The translations under genes were made by a program, and so were the position numbers. The notes under the pieces are model-generated. The model was not told where the DNA came from. It did not search any database and saw only the letters and a list, made by a program, of their open reading frames with translations. This document shows positions 24,190 through 32,533 of a DNA stretch of 64,000 nucleotides, one piece after another (the stretch's first letter is position 1; every line of letters begins with the position of its first letter). The DNA is from an uncultured Microcaldota archaeon (GTDB lineage: Archaea; Micrarchaeota; Micrarchaeia; Burarchaeales; Fermentimicrarchaeaceae), in assembly GCA_903884505.1 (NCBI GenBank), contig CAISET010000002.1:124001-188000 (forward strand), in the 5' to 3' direction.

Positions 24190-25367
24190 TCGTGGCGAAA
24201 CGGGCTTCTGCTTATGCCGCCTTTTACCGCGATTGCGAGGACCGCTGCCGACGCGAGCGTGAGGGATGCCGCGAACTGGATTGCCGTTGCATAGCCGAGA
24301 TATTGGTTGATGTAGCCGCTCGCGACTGCGCCGACGAAGTTCGCGATGATGTAGACTATCGTGATGGCGCCGACCGCGCCGCCCATGCGCCCCTTGGATG
24401 AAATTGCCGCGATTGCGAGCATCAGGGAAACGCCTAGCATCCCGTCCCCCGAATCATGGAGGATGCGCGCGAGCAGTGCGGAGCCGAAATCATAGCTGAA
24501 CGAGTAGAGGAGGGCGCCGGCTGCCGAGATGAGGAGGCCGAGAATGAAGAGCCTGGTGCGGTGCTTCGAGAGCTCGACCATGTTCCCCGCGAGCAAGCCG
24601 GCCACTGCGTAGATTAGGAGGTTGAAGAAGAAGAGCAGGCCGAGCTGCGCGCTCGAGAGGTGGAGGAAGTTGCTCGCGTAGAGCGGGAAGGACGTCTTCT
24701 CGGCGCCCCAGTGGTAGGCGAGGAGAGCGGCCGCGATTGCGAGAAGGAGGAACTCGCGCTTCCTGAAGTCGCCGAGGTATTCGCCAAGGCTGTGGTGCTC
24801 AACCTTAACGGTTGCGCGGGGGATTTTCGTGACGAGCGCGCCTAGGATGAAAGCCGGGATGAGGAAGATGAAGCCGAGCCCCCTGAAGCCGAACGTGGCG
24901 ATGGCATAGCCGCTCAGGAGCGCGCTGCCGGCTGTCCCGAAGTTCAGCAGGAGATGGACGACTCCGAAAGCCTTGCCTTTCGTCGTTTCGATGGCACGGT
25001 ACATGGAGCTGTCCGCTGCGATACCGTAGAGGTTTGCGCCAAGGCTGTCGATTATGAAGATGAGCAGCAGCAAAAAGAAGGAGTCGGTGAACGTGATTGC
25101 GAGGTAGAAGGGCGCGGTCAGGACGAGGCCTGCGAGCATCGCGCGCTTCGGGTTGAACCTGTCGCTCAGCAGGCCCGAGGGGAATGCGACTACGAGCCCC
25201 ATGAGGGAGTTAACCCCGAAGAGAAGCCCTATGCCCGAGTCGCTTATCCCTGCCTGCGAGAGGTAGATTGCGACGAAAAGAGAGTACGGGGTTCCCCAGA
25301 AGCCCCAGAAGAAATTGAGGAGGGAGAAAAGCCTGACTGCGCCTGCCTGCCCTTGCTTAGACTGCAC
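24186..25367 (-). CDS. MFS transporter
   Basis: 393 residues with twelve predicted membrane helices. The major-facilitator loop motif between helices 2 and 3 reads GLLSDRFNPKRAM, the G-x-L-[SD]-D-R-x-x-[RK]-[RK] consensus. Substrate not predictable. Starts at GTG 25367, overlapping the Ig-like gene stop by 11 nt, so translation may be coupled. Confidence 0.88.
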   Translation of the reverse strand: MQSKQGQAGAVRLFSLLNFFWGFWGTPYSLFVAIYLSQAGISDSGIGLLFGVNSLMGLVVAFPSGLLSDRFNPKRAMLAGLVLTAPFYLAITFTDSFFLLLLIFIIDSLGANLYGIAADSSMYRAIETTKGKAFGVVHLLLNFGTAGSALLSGYAIATFGFRGLGFIFLIPAFILGALVTKIPRATVKVEHHSLGEYLGDFRKREFLLLAIAAALLAYHWGAEKTSFPLYASNFLHLSSAQLGLLFFFNLLIYAVAGLLAGNMVELSKHRTRLFILGLLISAAGALLYSFSYDFGSALLARILHDSGDGMLGVSLMLAIAAISSKGRMGGAVGAITIVYIIANFVGAVASGYINQYLGYATAIQFAASLTLASAAVLAIAVKGGISRSPFRHD

Positions 25368-25770
25368 GGATTACTCCCCGCTTCTTCTCCGAATTAAGGA
25401 CGTAGGCGTAGTTCCTGTAGTGCGAGATGGCTGTGACCTCGACCGGGTATTCTGCCGCGTCCGTCTTCGTGCTGGAGTATATCTCTACGTTCAGCTCCTT
25501 GTCATCGCCAGGCGCGAGCTCCCCGAGCCGTATCTCGCGCGCCTGCGAAAGGCAGGTCTGGTCGAGCCCGAGCTTCTTCGGAATCTTGACGACAACGGAG
25601 GTGAGCAGCGGCTCCTTTGAGAGGTTCCTCAGCTCTATCTTCATCGTGGCTGAGTCGCTCCTGTTCGCGCTGACCCTGAAGGGATGGAATGAGAGCTTGA
25701 GGGCATAAGGCACCTTCTTAGTCAGTTCCGCGCTTACGTCTCTCTTTCCGAACATGTCGAGCAAGCCCAT
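25357..25770 (-). CDS. Ig-like/beta-sandwich hypothetical protein (paralogue of 13525-13893)
   Basis: 137 residues from the ATG at 25770; the ORF track extends to 26448 through sequence antisense to the dehydrogenase, which is not credible. N-terminal MGLLDMFGKRDVSAELTKKVPYAL, then a beta-rich domain matching the 13525 protein in order and spacing (ELRNLSKEP, IRLGELAPGDDKELNVEIYSS, YPVEVTAISHYRNYA). No signal peptide. Lies just upstream of, and overlapping, the MFS gene. Confidence 0.65.
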   Translation of the reverse strand: MGLLDMFGKRDVSAELTKKVPYALKLSFHPFRVSANRSDSATMKIELRNLSKEPLLTSVVVKIPKKLGLDQTCLSQAREIRLGELAPGDDKELNVEIYSSTKTDAAEYPVEVTAISHYRNYAYVLNSEKKRGVIRAV

Positions 25771-25836
25771 CCGATCACCAGTGCGCTTGATTTGGCCCGA
25801 AGTGCTTTTATAATCTTTCTCTCCGAAAAGAGGGTC

Positions 25837-26946
25837 ATGGAGGCCGTTGAGCCGTTCATGGACGAGTGGGGCCCTGAGAAGGTGATGGTCGTCTGGGACC
25901 CGAAGACCAAGATGAAGGGAATTCTGGTTATAGACAACACTGCGCGCGGCCCTGGGAAGGGAGGGATAAGGCTCGAGCCAGATGTCACGACCGAGGAGGT
26001 TCTTCGGCTTGCGCGCGCAATGACCTGGAAGAACGCGCTCGCGGACATACCTTTCGGAGGCGCGAAGGCGGGGATAAAGGGCGACCCCAAGGGGAACAAG
26101 GACGCGCTTGTCAGGGCTTTCGCGCGCGGCCTGAAGGGGATTGTCCCTTCGGAGTATGTTGCTGGGCCTGACATGAACATGGGCGAGGCCGAGATGGGCG
26201 CCTTTGCCGATGAGATTGGCGATATGAAGGCATGCACTGGGAAGCCTGCTGAGATGGGCGGCCTTCCCCATGAGTTCGGGAGCACGGGATTCGGGATTGC
26301 TGAAGCAACCGAGGTCGCGTGCAGGCACGCTGGGATTGACCTGAATGGCGCAAAGGTCGCGATTGAGGGTTATGGGAATGTCGGGACGTTCACGCACAAG
26401 TTCCTGGCCGCGAAGGGCGCAACCATTGTTGCCGTTTCCGATTCGCACGGGATGATTTTCAACGTGAAGGGGCTTGACTACGGAAAGCTGCTTAACACGA
26501 AGTGGAAGCAGGGGAGCGTATCGAAGTACAGGGATGGGAAGGCCCTGCCCGTTGAGGCGCTGTTCTCCCAGGATGTTGACATACTCATTCCCGGCGCGAG
26601 GCCGGATGTGATAAACGGGACTAACATCGGGGCGGTGAAGGCAAAGATAATCGTCGAGGCGGCGAACATCCCCATCAAGGAGGAGTTCGAGCGGAAGCTG
26701 CAGAAGAAGGGCGTGCTTATAGTTCCTGACATAATTGCGAATGCGGGCGGCGTAATATCGTCTTCAGCGGAATTCGTCGGGAAGGATGAGGAAGAGATGT
26801 TCAGGGCGGTTCGCAAGAAGATTACGGCGAATGTAGACACGGTCCTCATAAACTCGCGGCGCGACTCCGTGACGACGCGCGATGCCGCGATGCAGATTGC
26901 GAAGGAGCGCGTGCGCAACGCGATGAAGTACAGGGGAAGGGTCTAG
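25837..26946 (+). CDS. Glutamate/Leu/Phe/Val dehydrogenase family enzyme
   Basis: 369 residues from ATG 25837, ~25 nt after CTTTTATAATCTT (25805-25817), so leaderless. NAD(P)-dependent oxidative deamination of an amino acid, probably glutamate. N-terminal catalytic domain: NTARGPGKGGIR, MTWKNALADIPFGGAKAGI (catalytic Lys), PDMNMGEAEMGAF; Rossmann part: IEGYGNVGTFTHKFL. About 40-50 residues shorter than usual archaeal GDH at the N-terminus, and FGGAKAG replaces the common YGGGKGG, so substrate preference is uncertain. Stop abuts the converging PHI gene. Confidence 0.88.
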   Translation: MEAVEPFMDEWGPEKVMVVWDPKTKMKGILVIDNTARGPGKGGIRLEPDVTTEEVLRLARAMTWKNALADIPFGGAKAGIKGDPKGNKDALVRAFARGLKGIVPSEYVAGPDMNMGEAEMGAFADEIGDMKACTGKPAEMGGLPHEFGSTGFGIAEATEVACRHAGIDLNGAKVAIEGYGNVGTFTHKFLAAKGATIVAVSDSHGMIFNVKGLDYGKLLNTKWKQGSVSKYRDGKALPVEALFSQDVDILIPGARPDVINGTNIGAVKAKIIVEAANIPIKEEFERKLQKKGVLIVPDIIANAGGVISSSAEFVGKDEEEMFRAVRKKITANVDTVLINSRRDSVTTRDAAMQIAKERVRNAMKYRGRV

Positions 26947-27531
26947 CTATTCCAGGTTTGTGTGGAGCGCATTCAGCTCCGCCTCGCTCTTCCTGTATTT
27001 CAGCATCAGCTCCTCAATCAGCGCATCAAGAAAGACCATTGTGGAGAGCTCGAAAAGGGTTCCGAGGGGAACGATGGGGTCGTGGCGGCCTGCGAGTTGC
27101 CGGTTCAGGTAGTCCTTGTCAACTTCTCCCAGCTTACGGCCTTTTATCTGGACAACGCAGTCCGAATTTGCGGCAACTGGCGAATTGGGGAAAGAGGTTA
27201 TTGCCACGACCTTCGCGCCTTTCGCCTTGGCTGTGCGCGCCGCTGCGACAAGCGAGGCTGTAAGGCCCGTGCCTGAGACGACGATCAGAAGGTCGCCTTT
27301 CCTTATTGCGGGGGTGACTACCTCTCCCACGATGAAGACCGTGAAGCCGAGGTGCATGAGGCGCATGCCGAAGGTGCGCGCGACAAGCCCGCTCCTTCCC
27401 GCCCCTGCGATGAAGATGCGCTTTGCGCTGATGATTTCGCGCATGAACTGGCTGATGCTCCTGCGGTCCATCGCTCTGCACTGCTCGGCGATTTTATGGC
27501 ACAGCTTCTCCATGCGGATGTGGATTGCCAA
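26947..27531 (-). CDS. hxlB: 6-phospho-3-hexuloisomerase (PHI)
   Basis: 194 residues. SIS-domain isomerase interconverting fructose-6-P and arabino-hex-3-ulose-6-P; archaea lacking the oxidative pentose pathway use it, with HPS, to make ribulose-5-P. Signatures: RIFIAGAGRSGLVARTFGMRLMHLGF, LLIVVSGTGLTASLVAAARTAKAKGAKVVAIT, PLGTLFELSTMVFLDALIEEL. Its ATG immediately follows the stop of prs, so the two form an operon that couples pentose supply to PRPP synthesis. HPS is not in this window. Confidence 0.9.
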   Translation of the reverse strand: MAIHIRMEKLCHKIAEQCRAMDRRSISQFMREIISAKRIFIAGAGRSGLVARTFGMRLMHLGFTVFIVGEVVTPAIRKGDLLIVVSGTGLTASLVAAARTAKAKGAKVVAITSFPNSPVAANSDCVVQIKGRKLGEVDKDYLNRQLAGRHDPIVPLGTLFELSTMVFLDALIEELMLKYRKSEAELNALHTNLE

Positions 27532-28398
27532 TCAGACAGCCTTCGCCTTGAGCAGGTCCGCCACATGGACCTTAGAAACGGGGGAGTGGATTGAGTCTGT
27601 TGCAACAATTTCCCCCGCGCCTGCCTCCCTTAGCTTCTCCAGCGCGCCGGAGAGGAAGAGGCCGTGCGTTGTTGCGCAGCTTATCTTTTTTGCGCCTGCC
27701 ACCTTGAGAACATTTACTGCCTTTATCATCGTTGAGCCGGTGGAAACCATGTCGTCTATAATCACGAGGTCTTTCCCTTTGGCCTCGAAATCGACCTTCA
27801 TCTCCGCAACCTTCCTGTAGGTCGCGCCCCCCATCTCGCCATATTCGCCCCTTACCTTCTTTATCGACTCGCCGCCTTTTGCCATGTAAGCGGCACCCTG
27901 GTCCGGGGAGATTGCCAGCGCATTCGGGGAGGATTTGCGGATGTGCGCGAGCAGGGCGCCTGATGCGGTGAGGTTCCTTATCTTCAGGCCCGCCCTCTCG
28001 AAAATGCCTGCGCCCTGCTTTATGAAATGGCAGTCAACGGTGATGAGCTCATTGCAGCCCAGGGATTTGAGGGTTTTGCATACCGTATCCGCGCTTATCG
28101 CCTCGCCCTGCTTCACTGCCTTGTCCATCCTTGCGTAAGGGAGATAGGGGATGAAGCAGCGAAGGGAGGACGGGGACTGCGACTTTATTGCGTCGAGGAG
28201 GATGAAGAGCTTCATGAGGTTCTCGTTCTGCTCTGGATAGCAGCGGTGGAGAAGGAGGACTTCTTTTCCCTTGCAATCGGTTGGGATGCGGGCGTAGAAC
28301 TCGCCATCTGGGAATTTCTTTATCTCTGCGGCAACGGCACCGGGGAATGCCGCTGCGAAATCGCCCGCGGTGTCGGAGATGAGGACGAGCCTTTCCAT
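27532..28398 (-). CDS. prs: Ribose-phosphate pyrophosphokinase
   Basis: 288 residues, the length of archaeal PRPP synthases. Makes PRPP from ribose-5-P and ATP. Motifs: FPDGEFYARI, PYLPYARMDKAVKQGEAIS (ATP site), TVDCHF, and the PRPP-binding loop LVIIDDMVSTGSTMIKAV. Complete. Forms a two-gene operon with hxlB; rpiA is at 46694. Confidence 0.95.
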   Translation of the reverse strand: MERLVLISDTAGDFAAAFPGAVAAEIKKFPDGEFYARIPTDCKGKEVLLLHRCYPEQNENLMKLFILLDAIKSQSPSSLRCFIPYLPYARMDKAVKQGEAISADTVCKTLKSLGCNELITVDCHFIKQGAGIFERAGLKIRNLTASGALLAHIRKSSPNALAISPDQGAAYMAKGGESIKKVRGEYGEMGGATYRKVAEMKVDFEAKGKDLVIIDDMVSTGSTMIKAVNVLKVAGAKKISCATTHGLFLSGALEKLREAGAGEIVATDSIHSPVSKVHVADLLKAKAV

Positions 28399-28468
28399 CG
28401 AGGGAATTTGGATTTGGATGATTAATAAACCTGCACTTTTTTATAGTTGAACGGGGCGGTATCCGCCG

Positions 28469-29002
28469 GTGATATTTGTGGTGAGCAGCGTACTGACGGA
28501 GCAGGGCAGGATTCCTTTGAATGTTCAGCAGAAGGTAGATGCGATAGAGATACTTTTCAGGAAACTCCCCGGACAGCTGAATACGGCGGACATTGCGAAG
28601 CAGGACCGGGACAGCCTGTTTGGCTCCGTGAATTCTGTAGCGGCACGCTTCACAGCCTGTTCCGGAGAAATCTTGAAGAGCAGGGGGGAGTTTCCCGGCC
28701 TCCATGAAAAGCTGAGGGAGGTGGAGAAGAGGCTTCAGAAGATTATTTCCTTCACCCAGGACACTCCGAAAAGGATAGAGGCCATGCGGGGTGAGCTGCT
28801 CGGGCTGCACCACCGGAACAAAACGGTCATGAAAGGTGCGAAAAGAATCCTTGCACAGCTTGCGGAGCTCGAGCCGAAAGTGGTTGAAATGAGGTTCGAG
28901 GGCTACGACGACAAGAGTGCAGATGGGATAGAAGCGGACCTGAAGAAGATTGAAAATAGGATTGTTGCGCTCAAGGCGATGGGCGTTACGCCTGCCGCGT
29001 AG
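28469..29002 (+). CDS. Coiled-coil hypothetical protein
   Basis: 177 residues, mostly helical with heptads (FPGLHEKLREVEKRLQKIISFTQDTPKRIEAMRGELLGL). Start taken at GTG 28469, ~25-30 nt after TTTTTTATAGTTG (28436-28448); GTG 28478 or 28481 are alternatives. No family recognised. Its stop abuts the pyrI stop of the opposite strand. Confidence 0.6.
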   Translation: MIFVVSSVLTEQGRIPLNVQQKVDAIEILFRKLPGQLNTADIAKQDRDSLFGSVNSVAARFTACSGEILKSRGEFPGLHEKLREVEKRLQKIISFTQDTPKRIEAMRGELLGLHHRNKTVMKGAKRILAQLAELEPKVVEMRFEGYDDKSADGIEADLKKIENRIVALKAMGVTPAA

Positions 29003-29440
29003 CTACACGAGGAGCTCCTTTGCCTCGAATAGCATCTCGCAGTATGAGCAGCGGAACCTTCCCTTGGCCTCCTGCGCGAATTTCGTCTCCGCCTTCTCGG
29101 AATTGGTCACGCACTTGGGGTTCGGGCACTTGCTGACGCCCGCGAGGAGCTTCGGTAGCCTCACCTCGCTCTTCTCGACCACTGAGGAGTTGCGGATTAT
29201 GTTCAGGGTGGCATTCGGGGCTATTATGGCAATCTTGTTTACCTCCTTCTCATCGAGCTGCCTCCCGGAAATCTTCACGATGTCCTTCTTTCCGACCCGC
29301 TTGCTCGGGACGTTCATCAGGAGCGCGACCTTCGTGCCATCGCCGATTCCGAGGAGGTTCAGGACCTTCAGCCCCGCGCCTGCAGGAATATGGTCTATCA
29401 CCGTGCCGTTCTCAATCTTCTCGACCACAAGCTCTCCCAT
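29003..29440 (-). CDS. pyrI: Aspartate carbamoyltransferase regulatory chain
   Basis: 145 residues. Allosteric subunit of ATCase: N-terminal nucleotide-binding domain (IENGTVIDHIPAGAGLKVLNLLGI), and a C-terminal zinc domain with CPNPKC...CSYC. Directly downstream of pyrB with an 8-nt gap, in the usual archaeal pyrBI order, so feedback control of pyrimidine synthesis by nucleotides is expected. Confidence 0.97.
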   Translation of the reverse strand: MGELVVEKIENGTVIDHIPAGAGLKVLNLLGIGDGTKVALLMNVPSKRVGKKDIVKISGRQLDEKEVNKIAIIAPNATLNIIRNSSVVEKSEVRLPKLLAGVSKCPNPKCVTNSEKAETKFAQEAKGRFRCSYCEMLFEAKELLV

Positions 29441-29448
29441 TCAATCAC

Positions 29449-30366
29449 CTACTCGCCCATTATCTCCGCAATTATCGCCATCCTCATCGGAACTCCGAGC
29501 TTAGCCTGCTCGAAGTATCTCGCGTATTTGGTTGCGTCTATCTGCGGGTCCATCTCGTCTATCTTCGGGAGCGGGTGCAGGATTGCAAGGTCGTCCTTCA
29601 CGCCCTTGAGTGCGTCCATGGTTATGCGGAAGCTCTTCTGCACCTTCTCCGCCTCGTAGGGGTCCGCGAACCTCTCCTTCTGGACTCGGCATACGTATGC
29701 GACGTCAGCACCCGAGAGGTTGAGCGCAGTCTTCTGCGTGACGCTCGTCCCGAATTTCTCCTTCACTTCCTCCACCATCTTGGGGTCCATTTCCAGGCCC
29801 GCTGGAGCCACGAGGGTTATTTCAGCGCCGAACATCCCAAGGCCGTAGAGGAGCGAGCGCATCGTCCTCGCGTATTTCAAATCGCCGACAAGGTAGACGC
29901 TGAGCCCCTGAATCTTCCCCTTCATCTTCCTTATCGTGAACAGGTCGAGGAGCGTCTGCGTGGGATGCTGGTTGCCCCCGTCCCCGGCGTTGATTAGCGG
30001 GTGCTTGCAGACCTCCGCCGCGTATCTCGCCGCGCCTTCGGCTGCGTGCCTCATTATGAGCAGGTCCGCGTAGCCGTCAACCATCCGCAGCGTGTCCGCG
30101 AGGGTCTCGCCCTTCTTCATGGAGCTGGATTCCATGGATGTGAAGTTGAGAATCTGGGCGCCAAGCCTCTTCGCAGCGGTCTGGAAGCTCATCTTCGTCC
30201 TCGTGCTCGGCTCGAAGAAGAGCGTAGCCACTATCTTTTCCTTAAGGATGTCGAGCGTCCTGCCCGCGCCGAGCGTCCTGTCCATGTCTTCAGCGCGCTT
30301 AAGGAGCTGCTCGATGTCCGCCTTTTCCAGGTCTCTAACAGATATTAGGTCATTTCCACGCAGCAT
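29449..30366 (-). CDS. pyrB: Aspartate carbamoyltransferase catalytic chain
   Basis: 305 residues, normal length. Condenses carbamoyl phosphate with aspartate, the first committed pyrimidine step. Carbamoyl-phosphate motif FEPSTRTKMSFQTAAKRLGA, INAGDGGNQHPTQTLLDLFTI, and HPLPKIDEMDPQID near the C-terminus. Promoter lies in the short divergent gap with tmk. Forms the pyrBI operon. Confidence 0.98.
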   Translation of the reverse strand: MLRGNDLISVRDLEKADIEQLLKRAEDMDRTLGAGRTLDILKEKIVATLFFEPSTRTKMSFQTAAKRLGAQILNFTSMESSSMKKGETLADTLRMVDGYADLLIMRHAAEGAARYAAEVCKHPLINAGDGGNQHPTQTLLDLFTIRKMKGKIQGLSVYLVGDLKYARTMRSLLYGLGMFGAEITLVAPAGLEMDPKMVEEVKEKFGTSVTQKTALNLSGADVAYVCRVQKERFADPYEAEKVQKSFRITMDALKGVKDDLAILHPLPKIDEMDPQIDATKYARYFEQAKLGVPMRMAIIAEIMGE

Positions 30367-30428
30367 AAGAATCAGAATTTACTTTGAAAGCGAGCGAATA
30401 TAAAATGGTTCGCACGCAAATCCACCCT

Positions 30429-31058
30429 ATGAAGCTCCGGCGGGGCCTGCTCATCGATTTGGAGGGGATTGATGGCAGCGGAAAGGCGGTCCAGGGCGAG
30501 AGGCTTATGAGCTGGCTCCAGTCCGAGGGCCATTCTGTGAAGCTCTACTCCTACCCGGACATCAAATCGAGGTTCGGCGAGATACTGAATGATTTCCTCG
30601 CCGGGAGGCTGAGGCTCGATGAGAGGACGCAGCTGCTCGCGTTCGCGGCCGACATAATGAAGGACCAGTCGGCAATCCGGAAGGCGCTCGAGGGCGGGGA
30701 TGTCGTCCTACTCGACAGGTATGTCCCCTCGACGATAGCTTACCAGTGCGCGAAAGGCGTGCCGCTGATTGATGCGCTGAAGCTGATGAACATGCTCCAG
30801 CCCATGAAGCCGGACGTAATCCTCTGGTTCGACATCCCGCCCGAAGTGGGGATTGAGAGGCGGGCGAAGAAAAAAGGGAAGAGAAAGAGGGACGTGCACG
30901 ATGCCGACGCTTCGCTTCTGCGGAAAGTCAGGGCGAATTACCTGAAGCTCAACAACATCAAATGGCTTTCGCGGAAATGGGTGAGGATTGACGGCAACAG
31001 GCCCGTTAAGGAGATTGGCGACGACATCAAATCCGCAGTCGCACCGCTTTTGAAGTGA
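30429..31058 (+). CDS. tmk: Thymidylate kinase with altered P-loop
   Basis: 209 residues from ATG 30429, ~27 nt after GAATATAAAATGG (30394-30406); the ORF-track start at 30384 precedes that TATA box. Phosphorylates dTMP to dTDP. DLEGIDGSGKAVQGERL is the P-loop: the usual Ser/Thr after GK is Ala, which removes the hydroxyl that normally helps bind Mg2+. DRYVPSTIAYQ is the DR(Y/H) motif and RAKKKGKRKRD the basic LID region, as in family members. Similar GKA variants are, from memory, seen in other candidate-phylum Tmks, so activity is likely retained. Confidence 0.88.
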   Translation: MKLRRGLLIDLEGIDGSGKAVQGERLMSWLQSEGHSVKLYSYPDIKSRFGEILNDFLAGRLRLDERTQLLAFAADIMKDQSAIRKALEGGDVVLLDRYVPSTIAYQCAKGVPLIDALKLMNMLQPMKPDVILWFDIPPEVGIERRAKKKGKRKRDVHDADASLLRKVRANYLKLNNIKWLSRKWVRIDGNRPVKEIGDDIKSAVAPLLK

Positions 31059-31062
31059 TTTT

Positions 31063-31380
31063 ATTACGGACATAACGCTCGGCGTAATCGGGCTTGCCTG
31101 CCTCATCCTCGCCTGGATTCCGCAAACGCTCGAGACTTTGCGGACGAGGACCAACCGAATGAACCCGAGCTTCGCGCTCTTCTACTTCGCCGGCTGCGTT
31201 GTGCTGACCTACTATGCATGGACCATAAACGACATAGTATTCATGGCGCTCAACGGCGGCGCCGGACTTCTTTCGCTCCTGAACCTCTACTACTCCTGGC
31301 TGACTTTCAGGAAAGGGGCCGCACCGGCGGCGAAGACGGGGAAAAGGGAAGGCCAGCCTCCAAAGAGGAAAGGACGGTAA
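31063..31380 (+). CDS. SemiSWEET/PQ-loop-like membrane protein with non-standard start
   Basis: The track ORF begins at TTG 31138, but the same frame is open back to the tmk stop and encodes ITDITLGVIGLACLILAWIPQ, a first helix ending in the PQ motif. The full sequence (PQTLETLRTRT...PSFALFYFAGCVVLTYYAWTINDIVFMALNGGAGLLSLLNLYYSW) is the three-helix half-transporter layout of SemiSWEET. No ATG, GTG or TTG exists ahead of the PQ helix, leaving ATT at 31063 (5 nt after the tmk stop) or a sequencing error in the start. Probably co-transcribed with tmk. Substrate unknown. Confidence 0.65.
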   Translation: MTDITLGVIGLACLILAWIPQTLETLRTRTNRMNPSFALFYFAGCVVLTYYAWTINDIVFMALNGGAGLLSLLNLYYSWLTFRKGAAPAAKTGKREGQPPKRKGR

Positions 31381-31438
31381 AGGCTTTAATTACGCTTCTT
31401 CTGAAATAGACACGACGATTTTTCCCAAATATCCATAT

Positions 31439-31641
31439 GCTCCGATCGTCTAGTCCGGTCAAGGACGCAGGCCTTTCAAGCCTGTAACCCGGGTTCAAAC
31501 GAAGGAGAAGGGGGCTCCGCCCCCTTTCTCCTACAATCTCGCCTTCGGCGAGATGTAGACGCTTTCGCTGTTAAGCGAAATGCGCCTAACGCTTACCTCA
31601 TCCCCCGGGATGGGGAAGCTCTGAAAATCCCGGTCGGAGCA
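31439..31641 (+). tRNA. tRNA-Glu(TTC) with a 128-nt intron in the T-loop
   Basis: Acceptor GCTCCGA/TCGGAGC, D-stem GTCT/GGAC, anticodon arm CAGGC-CTTTCAA-GCCTG (anticodon TTC), T-stem CCGGG/CCCGG. The T-loop is split: exon 1 ends TTCAAA at 31499 and exon 2 resumes with T at 31628, giving TTCAAAT. The junction forms a bulge-helix-bulge: TTCA (31494-31497) pairs with TGAA (31622-31625), with 3-nt bulges AAC and AAT, cut as AA^C and AA^T. Intron 31500-31627 holds hairpins GGAGAAGGGGGC/GCCCCCTTTCTCC, TCTCGCC-TTC-GGCGAGA and TTCGCT/AGCGAA. No CCA encoded; discriminator A. The next gene's ATG follows 2 nt later. Confidence 0.9.
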
Positions 31642-31643
31642 TC

Positions 31644-32531
31644 ATGCGAGAGGGCCTCATCCGCAATGCGTGCGCGCTGCTTCTGCGCGAGGGATACGCG
31701 GCGTTCTACTGCGCGGGAACGCGCGGCTGCTTCGACATAGTTGCAAGAAGGGAGGGCGAGCTCCTGCTCCTGAAGGTGTTTGAGAACATCGACGCCCTGA
31801 CCGGGCAGCAGGCGCTTGACCTGAGGAAAATTGCGCTCATGTTCGGCGCGAAATATTTCATCCTCGGCGAGGCGACGAAGGAGGAGAGGATGCGGGATGG
31901 CGCGCTCTATGAGAGGCACGGGGTTCCCGCGCTAAGCCTGAAGACCTTCGGGGAGATTATTAGTGAGAGTGTTTACCCAGAAGTAAGGAAGTTCAAGACT
32001 TTCAGCGTCGCGATAGACGGGAAAAAGCTCGCGGTCGCCAGGCAGGAGATGGGGCTGAGCCTTTCCGAGCTTGCCGAGAAGGCGGGGATTTCTCGGGAGA
32101 CGCTTTATCGCTACGAGCATGGGAGGACCGGCGCGAGCGAGGAGAATGTCGAGAAGCTGGAGAGGCTGCTCGATGCGGACGTGCGCAAGCAGATAGACCC
32201 GTTCGAGGGAAAGGCCCTGCGCGTTGATGAGAGGACCGTCTTCTCCGTAATGGGATTTGAGAGCGTGAAGGCGAAGAGCGCGCCGTTCGAGTTCGCGGCA
32301 AAGGAGAGGAGCAGGGTCATTGCCGGCGAGGAGATGGACGTGCGCACGATGAGGAAAAGGGCGGGAATCTACGGGAAGATTTCCGAGATTTTCGATTCCA
32401 GCGCGTGCTTCCTTCTCAGGGAGAGCGCGCGCGATGTCATTGAGGGCATTCCCGTCGTGCGGAAAAAGGAAATGAAGGAGATGAGGAAGCCCCGCGATTT
32501 GCTGAAGCTTATTGAGGAGCGCGGGGAGTAG
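31644..32531 (+). CDS. XRE-HTH transcriptional regulator, COG1395-like
   Basis: 295 residues. An N-terminal nuclease-like/helical domain (about 1-115) precedes an XRE helix-turn-helix KLAVARQEMGLSLSELAEKAGISRETLYRYEHGRTGASEENVEKLERLL (about 130-178); the C-terminal part is family-specific. This is the layout of the conserved archaeal putative HTH regulator family (MJ-type, COG1395). ATG begins 2 nt after the tRNA-Glu discriminator base, so its mRNA 5' end may be made by tRNA 3' processing or by a promoter inside the tRNA gene. Confidence 0.82.
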   Translation: MREGLIRNACALLLREGYAAFYCAGTRGCFDIVARREGELLLLKVFENIDALTGQQALDLRKIALMFGAKYFILGEATKEERMRDGALYERHGVPALSLKTFGEIISESVYPEVRKFKTFSVAIDGKKLAVARQEMGLSLSELAEKAGISRETLYRYEHGRTGASEENVEKLERLLDADVRKQIDPFEGKALRVDERTVFSVMGFESVKAKSAPFEFAAKERSRVIAGEEMDVRTMRKRAGIYGKISEIFDSSACFLLRESARDVIEGIPVVRKKEMKEMRKPRDLLKLIEERGE

Positions 32532-32533
32532 GC

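Noticed and set aside
25771-26448. Upstream extension of the Ig-like minus-strand gene
   Set aside because: Lies wholly antisense to the dehydrogenase; the natural start is ATG 25770.
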